From: Conus ventricosus
Lineage: Eukaryota; Mollusca; Gastropoda; Neogastropoda; Conidae
Reading direction: 5' to 3'
DNA: 64,000 nucleotides
Assembly: GCA_018398815.1 (NCBI GenBank)
Contig: CM031614.1
Location: forward strand, 44,251,714 to 44,315,713
The notes under the pieces are model-generated. The model made no database searches, was not told the origin of the DNA, and was given only the letters and a program-made list of their open reading frames with translations. Position 1 is the stretch's first letter. Each line of letters starts with the position of its first letter. Shown one piece after another: positions 37,301-50,100 of this stretch. A program made the translations under genes and the position numbers.

Positions 37301-38058
37301 TCGTTCATTTCAAAGAGTGGACAGGGAACAACACAGCATGCATAAGGAAGGAGGAACCCACTGGAGCTCGAGTCTCATGCAGGCCTGGTGGGTGGTGTGT
37401 GATGCGGACAGTGGTCACGGTGTGGAGCTGAAGATCCCAATCCCTGTATTGGTCAGTTCTACTCTACCTGACTGCACCTGGCCATGGTGACGAGGCCCAC
37501 AGCTGGCGGCCAACACAGGACCTTGGGTCACTCTGATACAGCTATGTGGGTCCTGATCACACACACAATGCTGAGCCACTGGAACAGCAGGCTAAGGGTC
37601 ACAATGGAATTGGTGGGTGGCGATTCCCACAAGAGGCTTAACGCAGCTGGAAAGTTCTATCATATTGTCAGGTATGTTCGGTTACTACAGCGTCACCCTT
37701 TTTCCATCCCAGCGCTCTACGACAGAACACTGCCATAACCAGCCAGGGATGGCTTCACCACTAGGCCACACACCCTCGTTACCTTTCACCACCTCCATAA
37801 AGCACTCTTGTACTCCTGGCGAAGCCGACACAGACACGCACACCGGCAAACACACACAAAAGAAGGTGGTCTCAGCAGATATCTCAGGGGGGGGGCAGCA
37901 TCACACTTGTGTTGTCCTCTTACAGGTCCAAAGTAGAAAAAAAAGAAGAAAAAAAAAAAGGCAGAACAAAAGGTAGTCTTCATAGAGGACGCTGGACAGA
38001 AGAAGCACAAGGTGTCACACCCAGGAGTCGGCACCGCCCTGACCCCCTGATCCGTCCA
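31413..38058. other. No recognised coding; 3' flank and presumably 3' UTR of the catenin gene
   Basis: Nothing in six frames resembles a known domain. The longest plus frames (113 residues at 32783-33124 and 119 at 37617-37976) look random. The segment next to 38058 on minus must be 3' UTR of the catenin transcript, but I cannot set its end. Candidate AATAAA signals on minus include ones near 35880 and 35145. Simple repeats are (CA)n at 34358-34385, a C/T-rich tract at 34725-34752 and G-rich sequence at 36868-37010. Confidence 0.45.
36865..37015. repeat. G-rich tract (GGGTGAGG/GGGGGAGG-like)
   Basis: More than 140 bases of nearly pure purine with many GGG runs on plus. Several quartets of G-runs with short loops could form a G-quadruplex. 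On the catenin transcript strand it is C-rich. Confidence 0.75.
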
Positions 38059-38175
38059 TCATGACCCCTGTCTGGCGTAGTCGTCGTTGCGTCGGCGGCC
38101 CTTGTTGACTTGTGCATAGAGAGGTTCAGGCACTGTGGTCAGTTCCTGGGAGGAGTGGTCAGGCTCTGAGGCTCC
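38059..38175 (-). CDS. CTNND: Catenin last coding exon
   Basis: 117 bp including the stop. It encodes [20 protein letters not shown], then [18 protein letters not shown] and TGA. Acceptor TTGCAG|GGA. A Tyr in PLYAQV is a plausible phosphosite. The preceding intron is 9.7 kb and holds most of the repeats of this window. Confidence 0.88.
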   Translation of the reverse strand, partial: GASEPDHSSQELTTVPEPLYAQVNKGRRRNDDYARQGS

Positions 38176-41100
38176 CTGCAATCAGCACACAATGTGGACT
38201 GCAGACAGTGTGGGCAGCAAACTGTTTGCCACAGACTGCTGACCTCATGCACAGCTAACAGCGCCATATGTTTACTTCATACAGCATAATATTGCATACC
38301 GTTTGACAGCAGGGAGTTAGAGAAAGGCCACCACTGTAGACCTAATCTGCAATCGATGAAGTCACAGGTGGTAGCTCATCACTGTTTCTACATGCTCTGG
38401 ACAAAGTAATTGTCCAACATTGAGCATTTACACTGCACAAGGTCACAGATCAACACTGTATGCACTGTACTAGACAAGGTCACAGATGAACACTGTGCAC
38501 TGTACTAGACAAGGTCATACATCAACACTGTATGCACTGTAATGGCTAGACAGGGTCACAGATGAACACTGTATGCACTATACTAGACAAAGTTATAGAT
38601 CAACACTGTACGCACTATACTAGACAAGGTCACACATCAACACTGTATGCACTATACTAGACAAGGTCACTCATCAACACTGTATGTACTGTACCAGACA
38701 AGGTTACACATCAACACGGTATGTACTATACCAGACAAGGTCACTCATCAACACTGTATGTACTATACCAGACAAGGTCACTCATCAACACTGTATGTAC
38801 TATACCAGACAAGGTCACTCATCAACACTGTATGTACTATACCAGACAAGGTCACTCATCAACACTGTATGTACTGTACCAGACAAGGTCACACATCAAC
38901 ACTGTATGTACTGTACCAGACAAGGTCACAGATCAACACTGTACTAGACAAGGTCACACATCAACACTGTATGTACTGTACCAGACAAGATCACACATCA
39001 ACATTGTACTAGACAAGGTCACTCATCAACACTGTATGCACTGTACCAGACAAGGTCACTCATCAACACTGTATGTACTGTACCAGACACGATCACACAT
39101 CAACACTGTATGCACTGTACCAGGCAAGGTCACACATCAACACTGTATGTACTGTACCAGACAAGGTCACAGATCAACACTGTACTAGACAAGGTCACAC
39201 ATCAACACTGTATGCACTGTACCAGACAAGGTCACAGATCAACACTATACTAGACAAGGTCACACATCAACACTGTATGTACTGTACCAGACAAGGTCAC
39301 AGATCAACACTGTACTAGACAAGGTCACACATCAACACTGTATGTATTGTACCAGACAAGGTCACACATCAACACTGTACTAGACAAGGCCACACATCAA
39401 CACTGTATGTACTGTACCAGACAAGGCCACACATCAACACTGTACCAGACAAGGCCACACATCAACACTGTATGTACTGTACCAGACAAGGTCACACATC
39501 AACACTGTATGTACTGTACCAGACAAGGTCACACATCAACACTGTACTAGACAAGGCCACACATCAACACTGTATGTACTGTACCAGACAAGGTCACACA
39601 TCAACACTGCATGCACTGTACCAGACAAGGTCACACATCAACACTGTACCAGACAAGGCCACACATCAACACTGTATGTACTGTACCAGACAAGGCCACA
39701 CATCAACACTGTATGTACTGTACCAGACAAGGTCACTCATCAACACTGTATGTACTGTATCAGACAAGGTCACTCATCAACACTGTATGTACTGTACCAG
39801 ACAAGGTCCAGGGGTGATAGTACCAAAGAGTTCCGAAACCTGAACCAAAAAAATTCCTGAACCCCAAACCTGAAACCAATCTATAAAATAAGTTTCAAAT
39901 TCTTGTAAACCTGAAAATTAACAACATTCATCGATTCATTACTAACACCTTTCACAAACACTATGAATACTTACGTTGCTGAATCTGGTATCAGATTGTG
40001 TACTCCACCCTTTTTGCCTCTCATTGTATTACAATTGTCCATCAAGCACGAAACAACTTGAGACCAGTCGACTTTTCTTTCTGATAGAATGCCAGACACT
40101 GCATTGAAGATATTTTCTGCTGTTGCAACATTTACTTCTCTTGACCCTAAGTGTTCTGCTACAACTTTTCCCAGTTCCACATCATAATACTGAACAAGCA
40201 CGTTCACAATCTTGTCATTATTGCTATTTGTAGCCTCGTCAATATTTAAAGAAAAGTGTCTGTCTGACAGCTTTGCACTCAGTTCCTTCTTCATAGCATG
40301 TGCTACTCCATGTACAGTGGTGTAAGTTGTGCTACCACGAGAAAGAGAGAGAGAACCAAGTGCTTTGTCATCACTAGCTAACCTCTTAGCAAGCTCAACA
40401 AGATCTCCCCCCAAAGAAAAGGGCAGACAATGTTCGGCAATAAATGCACAAACAACTGCTTTCAGTTCTGCTTTCCTGTCTCCCATACCGTCTTGCGTAA
40501 CGGTAGTTGTGGAAGCTCCATCAAGCTTTGTAGACTGGCGGACAGACTTCAAATTGCGCCGATGATCCACATCTTCTGCATGAGAAAGCAAGGCTTTTTT
40601 CCCACTTGAGCCACAGAGTAATGTTTTGTTGCATGGCACGCAAAAACAAACTCCCGGCGACTCGACCTTTTCACACCAATCGCCATGACATACCCCATCG
40701 CTGTTCCGATCTTGCAACCAATCCCACCTCCACTTGTTTTTCACACCTATCTCAACTGTAGAAATATCTGCCCCCGCGGTAACACCTTCATGTTGTTTGG
40801 TTTTGTACTCTTGTTTTTGAAAGACACAAAGGCACACAAACTAGCTGACAAAGTTGCTTGTGACAAGTTGTCATTTGCACCAAGAGCTGCATGCTGCTAC
40901 CCGAAGTGAAAAACCTCGTTTTTACAACCAAGGACGTCACTGTCGGAGGTCAAATAATCTCCCTTGCAACGATCCTATTATCGTCTGCTATTAAAATCTC
41001 TTTGTCCCTGCTTTTCCAGTCCGAAATGACTTTCCAAACAAACTCAAAAACCGGAGATTATTTTTTTCAGCAATCGTAAAACCGGATTTCCGGAACATTC

Positions 41101-44100
41101 CGGAAAATTAGCACCCCTGAAGGTCACACATCAACACTGCATGCACTGTACCAGGCAAGGTCACATAGCAATACTGTATGTACTGTACCAGACAAGGTCA
41201 CACATCAACACTGTATGTACTGTACCAGACAAATTCACACATCAACACTGTAATGTACTGTACCAGGCACGGTCACACATCAACACTGTATGTACTGTAC
41301 CAGACAAGGTCACACATCAACACTGTATGTACTGTACCAGACAAGGTCACACATCAACACTGTATGTACTGTACCAGACAAGGTCACACATCAACACTGT
41401 ATGTACTGTACCAGACAAGGTCACATATCAACACTGTACTAGACAAGGTCACACATCAACACTGTATGTACTGTACCAGACAAGGTCACACATCAACACT
41501 GTATGTACTGTACCAGACAAGGTCACACATCAACACTGCATGCACTGTACCAGACAAGGTCCACACATCAACACTGTATGTACTGTACCAGACAAGGTCA
41601 CACATCAACACTGTATGTACTGTACCAGACAAGGCCACACATCAACACTGTACCAGACAAGGCCACACATCAACACTGTACTAGACAAGGTCACACATCA
41701 ACACTGTATGTACTGTACCAGACAAGGTCACACATCAACACTGTATGTACTGTACCAGACAAGGTCACACATCAACACTGTATGCACTGTACCAGACAAC
41801 GTCACACATCAACACTGCATGCACTGTACCAGACAAGGTCACACATCAACACTGTACTAGACAAGGCCACACATCAACACTGTATGTACTGTACCAGACA
41901 AGGTCACACATCAACACTGTACTAGACAAGGCCACACATCAACACTGTATGTACTGTACCAGACAAGGTCACTCATCAACACTGTACTAGACAAGGTCAC
42001 ACATCAACACTGTATGTACTGTACCAGACAAGGTCACACATCAACACTGTATGTACTGTACCAGACAAGGTCACACATCAACACTGTATGTACTGTACCA
42101 GACAAGGTCACACATCAACACTGTATGTACTGTACCAGACAAGGTCACACATCAACACTGCATGCACTGTACCAGACAAGGTCACATAGCAACACTGTAT
42201 GTACTGTACCAGACAAGGTCACACATCAACACTGTATGTACTGTACCAGACAAGGCCACACATCAACACTGTAATGTACTGTACCAGACAAGGTCACACA
42301 TCAACACTGTACTAGACAAGGCCACACATCAACACTGTATGTACTGTACCAGACAAGGCCACACATCAACACTGTATGTACTGTACCAGACAAGGTCACA
42401 CATCAACACTGTATGTACTGTACCAGACAAGGTCACACATCAACACTGTATGTACTGTACCAGACAAGGTCACACATCAACACTGTATGTACTGTACCAG
42501 ACAAGGCCACACATCAACACTGTATGTACTGTACCAGACAAGGTCACACATCAACACTGTACCAGACAAGGCCACACATCAACACTGTATGTACTGTACC
42601 AGACAAGGCCACACATCAACACTGTACCAGACAAGGCCACACATCAACACTGTACCAGACAAGGCCACACATCAACACTGTATGTACTGTACCAGTCAAG
42701 GTCACATAGCAATACTGTACTAGACAAGGTCACACATGAACACTGTACCAGACAAGGTCACACATCAACACTGTATGTACTGTACCAGACAAGGTCACAC
42801 ATCAACACTGTACCAGACAAGGTCACACATCAACACTGTACCAGACAAGGCCACACATCAACACTGTATGTACTGTACCAGACAAGGTCACATAGCAATA
42901 CTGTACTAGACAAGGTCACACATCAACACTGTATGTACTGTACCAGACAAGGTCACATAGCAATACTGTACTAGACAAGGTCACACATCAACACTGTACC
43001 AGACAAGGTCACACATCAACACTGTACCAGACAAGGGCACATAGCAATACTGTACTAGACAAGGTCACACATCAACACTGTATGTACTGTTCCAGACAAG
43101 GTCACACATCAACACTGTATGCACTGTACCAGACAAGGTCACACATCAACACTGTATGTACTATACCAGACAAGGTCACACATCAACACTGTATGTACTG
43201 TACCAGACAAGGTCACACATCAACACTGTATGTACTGTACCAGACAAGGTCACATAGCAATACTGTACTAGACAAGGTCACACATCAACACTGTATGTAC
43301 TGTACCAGACAAGGTCACATAGCAATACTGTATGTACTGTACCAGACAAGGTCACACATCAACACTGTATGTACTGTACAAGACAAGGTCACATAGCAAT
43401 ACTGTATGTACTGTACCAGACAAGGTCACATAGCAATACTGTATGTACTGTACCAGACAAGGTCACATAGCAATACTGTAAGTACTGTACCAGACAAGGT
43501 CACATAGCAATACTGTATGTACTGTACCAGACAAGGTCACATAGCAATACTGTATGTACTGTACCAGACAAGGTCACATAGCAATACTGTAAGTACTGTA
43601 CCAGACAAGGTCACATAGCAATACTGTATGACTGTACCAGACAAGGTCACATAGCAATACTGTATGTACTGTACCAGACAAGGTCACATAGCAATACTGT
43701 ATGTACTGTACCAGACAAGGTCACATAGCAATACTGTACTAGACAAGGTCACATAGCAATACTGTATGTACTGTACCAGACAAGGTCACATAGGAATACT
43801 GTATGTACTGTACCAGACAAGGTCACATAGCAATACTGTATGTACTGTACCAGACAAGGTCACATAGCAATACTGTACTAGACAAGGTCACATAGCAATA
43901 CTGTATGTACTGTACCAGACAAGGTCACATAGCAATACTGTATGTACTGTACTAGACAAGGTCACATAGCAATACTGTATGTACTGTACCAGACAAGGTC
44001 ACACATCAACACTGTACCAGACAAGGTCACACATCAACACTGCAATGTACTGTACCAGACAAGGTCACACATCAACACTGCATGTACTGTACCAGACAAG

Positions 44101-47100
44101 GTCACATAGCAATACTGTACTAGACAAGGTCACACATCAACACTGTATGTACTGTACCAGACAAGGTCACACATCAACACTGTACTAGACAAGGTCACAC
44201 ATCAGCACTGTACTAGACAAGGCCACACATCAACACTGTATGTACTGTACCAGACAAGGCCACACATCAACACTGTATGTACTGTACCAGACAAGGCCAC
44301 ACATCAACACTGTATGTACTGTACCAGACAAGGTCACACATCAGCACTGTATATACTGTACCAGACAAGGTCACACATCAACACTGTACCAGACAAGGTC
44401 ACTCATCAACATTGTATGTACTGCACCAGACAAGGTCACACATCAGCACTGCATGCACTGTACCAGACAAGGTCACATAGCAATACTGTAAGCATTACGC
44501 TAGACTTGGTAAAAGATCAACACTGGATGTACACACAGCACTAGACTAGGCCACAAATCAACACTAAAACGTCTACATTGTATCAGACAAGGTCACAGCT
44601 TAACAATGCATCTTATAAACGATATATAAGGTAAACACATGGTAACTTCTTTTTTGACTTCCTGTTTTATACAGGGGGTTCCAATCAAGACAAAACACAC
44701 CATTTGTATTATATTACAGTCCCTTTTTATTTTGGATTGCCCTTCTGGCATGAACAAAAAAACAAACGAAACTCGGTATGGGTCTAAGGGTCTACGCTGG
44801 TCCACCTAAGGTTCCAGGGGCAAAGCCCTGAAGGTAAAGCTTCTTTTCATTCATTGACTTGACTTGACTTGATCCCTTAGACGTCGGTCCGTGGGGCACC
44901 CCTGAAGCAGTGACAACCATCCTTCTCCATTCCTCTCTGTTCTCTGCCCTCCGTAATGTATTTCTCAGCCGCAGGCCTGTCCACTCCGTGATGTTATCCT
45001 CCCATCTTTTCCTTTGTCGACCTCTTCGCCTTTGTCCTGGTACTGTGCCCTGCATGACTGTCTTGGCAAGGCCTGTTGATCGTATGATGTGTCCATACCA
45101 TTTCAATTGCGTCTTTTTACTGAGGTTAGGAGATCGACATATGGACCAATTTCATTCTCAATGCGCTTTTTAACTTCCACATTGCTGATTGGTCTCTGTA
45201 TGAGATGCCAAGGAGTCGTCTGAAGCACCTCATTTCCATTGTTTGGATCTTTTTCTCAAGGTCTGATTTCAACGTCCATGACTCACAAGCATATAAGAAT
45301 ATCGCCATAACTAAGGATCGCATCAGTCTAATCTTTGAGCTGATGGAGATGTTTTTGTTTCTCCAAAGAGGCGTTAGCTTAGATAGCGTGGCTGTGGTCT
45401 GAGCGACTCTTGAGATGATTTCAGGTCTTGATCCTTCACCTGAGATTGTTGCCCCCAAGTACTTAAATGTGTTGACTGGCTCAAGCTTTCTGCTGTTGAT
45501 GGTTATGTCTTGGGTAAAGCCGATTGGGTTGTTAGTCATGACCTTTGTCTTTTCCGCACTTATTTCCATACCATAATCAGCAGAGGTGTTGTTGAGTCTG
45601 TTGATCAGGTGCACTAGCTCTTGTTCGTTTCCGGCTAGTCCATCTATGTCGTTGGCAAAACGGAGGTTGGTGATGGTTCTCCCTCCAATATTTACGGTTC
45701 CTTCATGGTCTTCTAGCGCATCGGTCATAATTCTTTCAAGGAAGACATTGAAAAGTGTGGGGGAGAGTAGACAGCCCTGTCGCACTCCAACGGTAGTTCG
45801 GAACCACTCGCCTGTGTTGTTACCGAAGAAAACGGCACTGGTGGCTTTATTGTAGAGGCTTTCAATAATTCTGATGAGGTTGGCATTGATGTTGAAGAGT
45901 TTCATTGTTGCCCATAATGCTTCGTGCCACACTCGGTCGAAGGCCTTCTTGAAGTCTATGAATACGTGGTACAGATGTTGTTGGTGTTGGTTGTACTTCT
46001 CACACAGTATTCTTAGATTGAATATCTGCTCTATGGTACTTCGTCCTGGCCTGAACCCCGCCTGTTCTTCAGCGATGATCTTTTCTGCTTGTGGGTTCAG
46101 TCTATTCAGGATTACTTTCAGCATAACTTTGCTTGGGTGGCTGATGAGGCTAATCGTGCGATAATTTTGGCATTGCTGTAGGTTGCCTTTCTTTGGTAAC
46201 GTGATGATAAGTGACTGCGTCCAGGGAGTAGGCCATTCCCCGGTTTCCCAAATTCTGTTGCATATTGTAAGTAACATGTCCACCATTGGATCTCCTCCTG
46301 CCTTGATCAATTCTGCCGGTATGTTGTCAACACCGGGCGATTTTCCTGCTTTCATTGATGATAAGGCTCTAATGATTCATCACGTGTTATATTATCCTTG
46401 CTGTTATTTGTTGGTTCCGGCGCGACAAGGATTGATGGATTTCCCTCAGCGTTGTGCGAGTAAAGCTCGGAACAATATTCTGTCCATCGTTGTAGTATCT
46501 TTCATCATCGTTGAGACATTTACCGTTTTTGTCATGGATCGTTGTTGTCTTGGCTTGTTTCTTCCCGTTAGGTCCTTGACAATTTTGTAGGCTGCTTTGC
46601 TGTTGTTGTTTTTCAGCTTATTATCAATCTCTTGCATTGGTTGTCAATCCAAGTTTCCATTGCTGCCTTCATCTCAGTTTTAACCTTCTTGTTAGCATCA
46701 TTGTACTCTCTTTTTCCTTCTGGGTTGTTCTTTTGTTTTTCAATTCCCGACGTTTGTCACAAAGTTCCAGAATTTCGTCGGTGACCCATGGATTCTTCTT
46801 CGGCCGATGTTTGCCAAGCACTTCTGCTGCTGTTTCTGTGACAGCTTTGTTGAAGGAGTCGGTGAAGGATTCTATGTTGATGTCTTCGTTTGCCAGGACA
46901 AGTAGAGGTGCAAATTTACCTCCAATATTTGCTTGAAATGCTTCCTTTATGTTAGGGTCTTTTAGCTTCTCCAGATTGAACTTTAGCCTGATGTTTCCTT
47001 TCTTTTTGTTGTTTTTGAGGCGGAGTGCGAATGTCATGAGGACCATTTCGTGGTCGCTTCCAATGTCTGCTCCAGGGAAGCTTTCATTCATTACTATTAC

Positions 47101-50100
47101 TTATATAAACACATCTAATCTTGGATCCTATACATAAGTTTCACCGTCTCTTGAATCGAAGATTGCCCTCCTTCCACCATTTTGTTAGTGTGACCTCTGC
47201 TTTCCATACTCATAAACTTTTCCATGTTACGTAGATATGTTAAGTATCAACACAGGGCCAGGTATGTTAAGTTTCAGCATTGGGCTGGTATGTTAAGCAT
47301 CAACACAGGGCTAGGTATGTTAAGTTTCAGCGTAGGGCTAGGTATGTTAATTTTCAGCATAGGGCTGGGTATGTTAAGTTTCAGCATAGGGCTGGGTATG
47401 TTAAGTTTCAGCATAGGGCTGGGTATGTTAAGTTTCAGCATAGGCTGGGTATGTTAAGTTTCAGCATAGGGCTGGGTATGTTAAGTTTCAGCATAGAGCT
47501 AGGTGTGTTAAGTTTCACCATAGGGCTAGGTATGTTAAGTTTCAGCATAGGCTAGGTATGTTAAGTTTCAACACAGGGCTAGGTATGTTAAGTTTCAACA
47601 CAGGACTAGATATGTTTAGTTACAACATAGGGCTAAAAAGTTACGTTGTGATAATATGACAAGATCTTAGGCGTCACTGAGACGGACATTCACGTGAAGG
47701 GTCTTCATTGGATGGTCTGGCTATGCTTCATTGTTACTGTAACAACACCTCAAAAAAGACACTTTGCACCCTGATCAAAATCTGCCCAACTGGTAAGTTA
47801 TCAGACAGGCAGACAGATGACAGAGCTAAGCCTGTGTGCAGGGTCACCTCAGGGTGGTTACATACCGGAGGCAAGTTAGGGAAGAGGGGCACTCCCCCCA
47901 CTGGCTTTTTGTGAGGCCGGGGCTCGTCCAGTGGAGCGTAGCCAGGACCCAGGTCATTGATAGGAATGCTCTCAGGCTGAAAACGCAAACAGTGTGACAT
48001 CAGCATCAAAATCTCTGAAGTTTTGTTAAGAACAGAGCCGTCAGAATTAAGCTACTATAGAATTGTTGCATTTTTATCTCTTCACGTAGTTTATAGATAG
48101 CATTAGCCATACAAATGATCCCTGGTACGTTTGTTCATATTTGCATTATATCTTCTTTAAACATACACATCAGCATGTCAGGTATTCCTGCATTTCTTTT
48201 TCATGTGTAAAATTAAAAAAAACCTAAATAATTCTAAGGGTAATGGTAGTTTATAAGGAATGACTAACTCCACATACAACACAAACACAACAAAGCTCCA
48301 TCAAGGGCCAGCACCTCAACTTACCGGTATCCTGTCTCGAGAATAGTTCACTCGATCGTTCTGATTGTAGAGGGCAGGGTTGCTCTGGTTCATGGAGAAG
48401 TAGCCATCCATGTCCATGCGACTGCCGCCATGCTGACCATAGGGACTGGCGTCGTCGTGGCGCGGCATGCGGCCGGCGCGGAGGGTGTTGTCGTCGTAGC
48501 CCTGGGCGGAGATGGGGCGGCTGAGGGTGTTGTAGGGGTGGTGTGGTTGCTGGAGGCATGGAGCCTGGGAAGTCCCGATAACCGTCAGGCCTGTGTGAGG
48601 CAGAATGCCATGTGGACAGTGAGTTCAACGCACGCCGCTTTCCTTCAACGTCACTCGGCTTCTATATATACCTCATTCCTACGAATCATTCAGCAAATGG
48701 GAAAAAAATGCATCCTCTCTTTTTTACAATCCTCATTGTTGTTCTGTATCGATGCCAGTTTCTTCTTTAGTTTACCTCTTTAAAATTTAAAGTCTCAACA
48801 CTGCACTAACTAGACGTTGTACTAACATCCTTCTGACACACCAGCCTAAGGAATAACTACCGCTTTTCTGTTCTGCCGTCAATTCTTACCTGCCTCCTGA
48901 GTGGGACTGCTCCCAAACTACCACTCATTCTACCCCTCCCTCTCTTCCTTCCACACACAGCCACAACCATGTCCAGTGGCACCACCCACACCACAGCTGG
49001 CAATGAATACCTGGCCATCATGAAGCAACCCAGCAGCACTACCGCCGAGTCCTTATGGTTTTCAATGGTGCCGGTTCTGATCCAACATACCCAGGACATC
49101 ACTTACATGAACTGTGGAGCATGCCATTATGTCCATTCAGCCACAGTCCCCTTGAACTCGCCACTTACAGGCAAGTTTTCCCATCCCAGCTATACACCTG
49201 CAGTCCTCTGCTGCACGAATGCAATACACTCTAAACAGACATCCACATGTTGATACAAGAGGTTCTTCCTTCCAGGATCCCACTCTTTCCGCTGTGACCA
49301 TCTGACTACAAATCTCCGACATGCGTAATTCCAGTGAAATTCTCATTAACAGTTTCAAAGCTGAAAGAAGTATCAGCACTGTATGTTGGAAGGAATATAA
49401 TCATTGCATGATCATGCAACAAGTGGGAATTACCCTTCTTTTTGTGAATTTGTGGGGAAAAAAACGTACCACTTTACAGTAAACAGACAAATGCACACAG
49501 AAAGCAAGGACATCAGTTTGCTACATACCTGGGCTTGGCATGGGACAGAACAAAGTCGTTTTCCGAGAATCCCATGCGTAAAAACCGAGGATGAAGGGCC
49601 TTAAATGTCCATAATGTCTTCAAAATCTACACAGATATAAAAACAAAATACAAATCTAAAGAAGAAAACAAAAAATAAAAGCGCAATAAATTCTTTATAA
49701 AAACAAAACAAATGTAGTGATTCACTAAACAACCTTCGTCAAGAACAGATGAGTGGCACATTCAAACTCTGGGAACAGTTTGTCTTCTTTTAAAAAAAGC
49801 TAAATTTTTCAATCGCACATCAGTGCTGAAACAGAACAAAGTACTTCTTTGATAGTTGCATACACCAATACACATATGCCACGTCGTCCAAAACCTCAAA
49901 CATGTCACGCCTGGACCTTATCCTGCCAAGGTACAGATATTCCAACTGACCGCAGTGCGACAGTGGTGCTGCCCGCAGACTTACTGTGTGGTTGATTTTC
50001 AGTGTCCTGGCCAGAAACTTGCCCTCTGATTGGTTGATGTACATCAAGCGCGACAGTCCATCTTCCTGAATCAGGGACCTGAAAGGTACACCCCCAAGTC

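Larger units (their letters stand above)
44780..47210 (-). mobile_element. RTE-like non-LTR retrotransposon, 5'-truncated, inactive
   Basis: Minus-strand element running from an endonuclease remnant ([15 protein letters not shown] at about 47070-47025, the S-D-H end of an apurinic-type endonuclease) through linker sequence and a long RT (46355-45126) to a C-terminal segment ([19 protein letters not shown] and [13 protein letters not shown] at 45106-44950). It closes with a (CAAGT)n tail near 44860 that is followed by about 80 bp of 3' sequence. Frame changes occur between the linker pieces near 46640, at about 46370, and at 45110-45130. It inserted in the last catenin intron in the same orientation as the gene. 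Confidence 0.85.

Noticed and set aside
37617..37976. 119-residue plus frame near the catenin 3' end
   Set aside because: Ends in a poly-Lys run from an A-rich tract, has no domain, and lies antisense to probable 3' UTR.
41141..42974. Frames of 239 and 307 residues on plus across the 37/28-bp array ([17 protein letters not shown] peptides)
   Set aside because: They are open only because the repeat unit has no stop in any plus frame. All three frames give equally long products, and the short units shift frame, so no frame is selected.
45586..46590. Plus-strand frames of 89-135 residues opposite the LINE
   Set aside because: Shadows of the minus-strand RT; their composition is explained by the antisense of conserved RT motifs.
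47224..47555. 91-residue repetitive frame over the 27-bp array
   Set aside because: A minisatellite artefact with a 9-residue period; no supporting domain or conservation.
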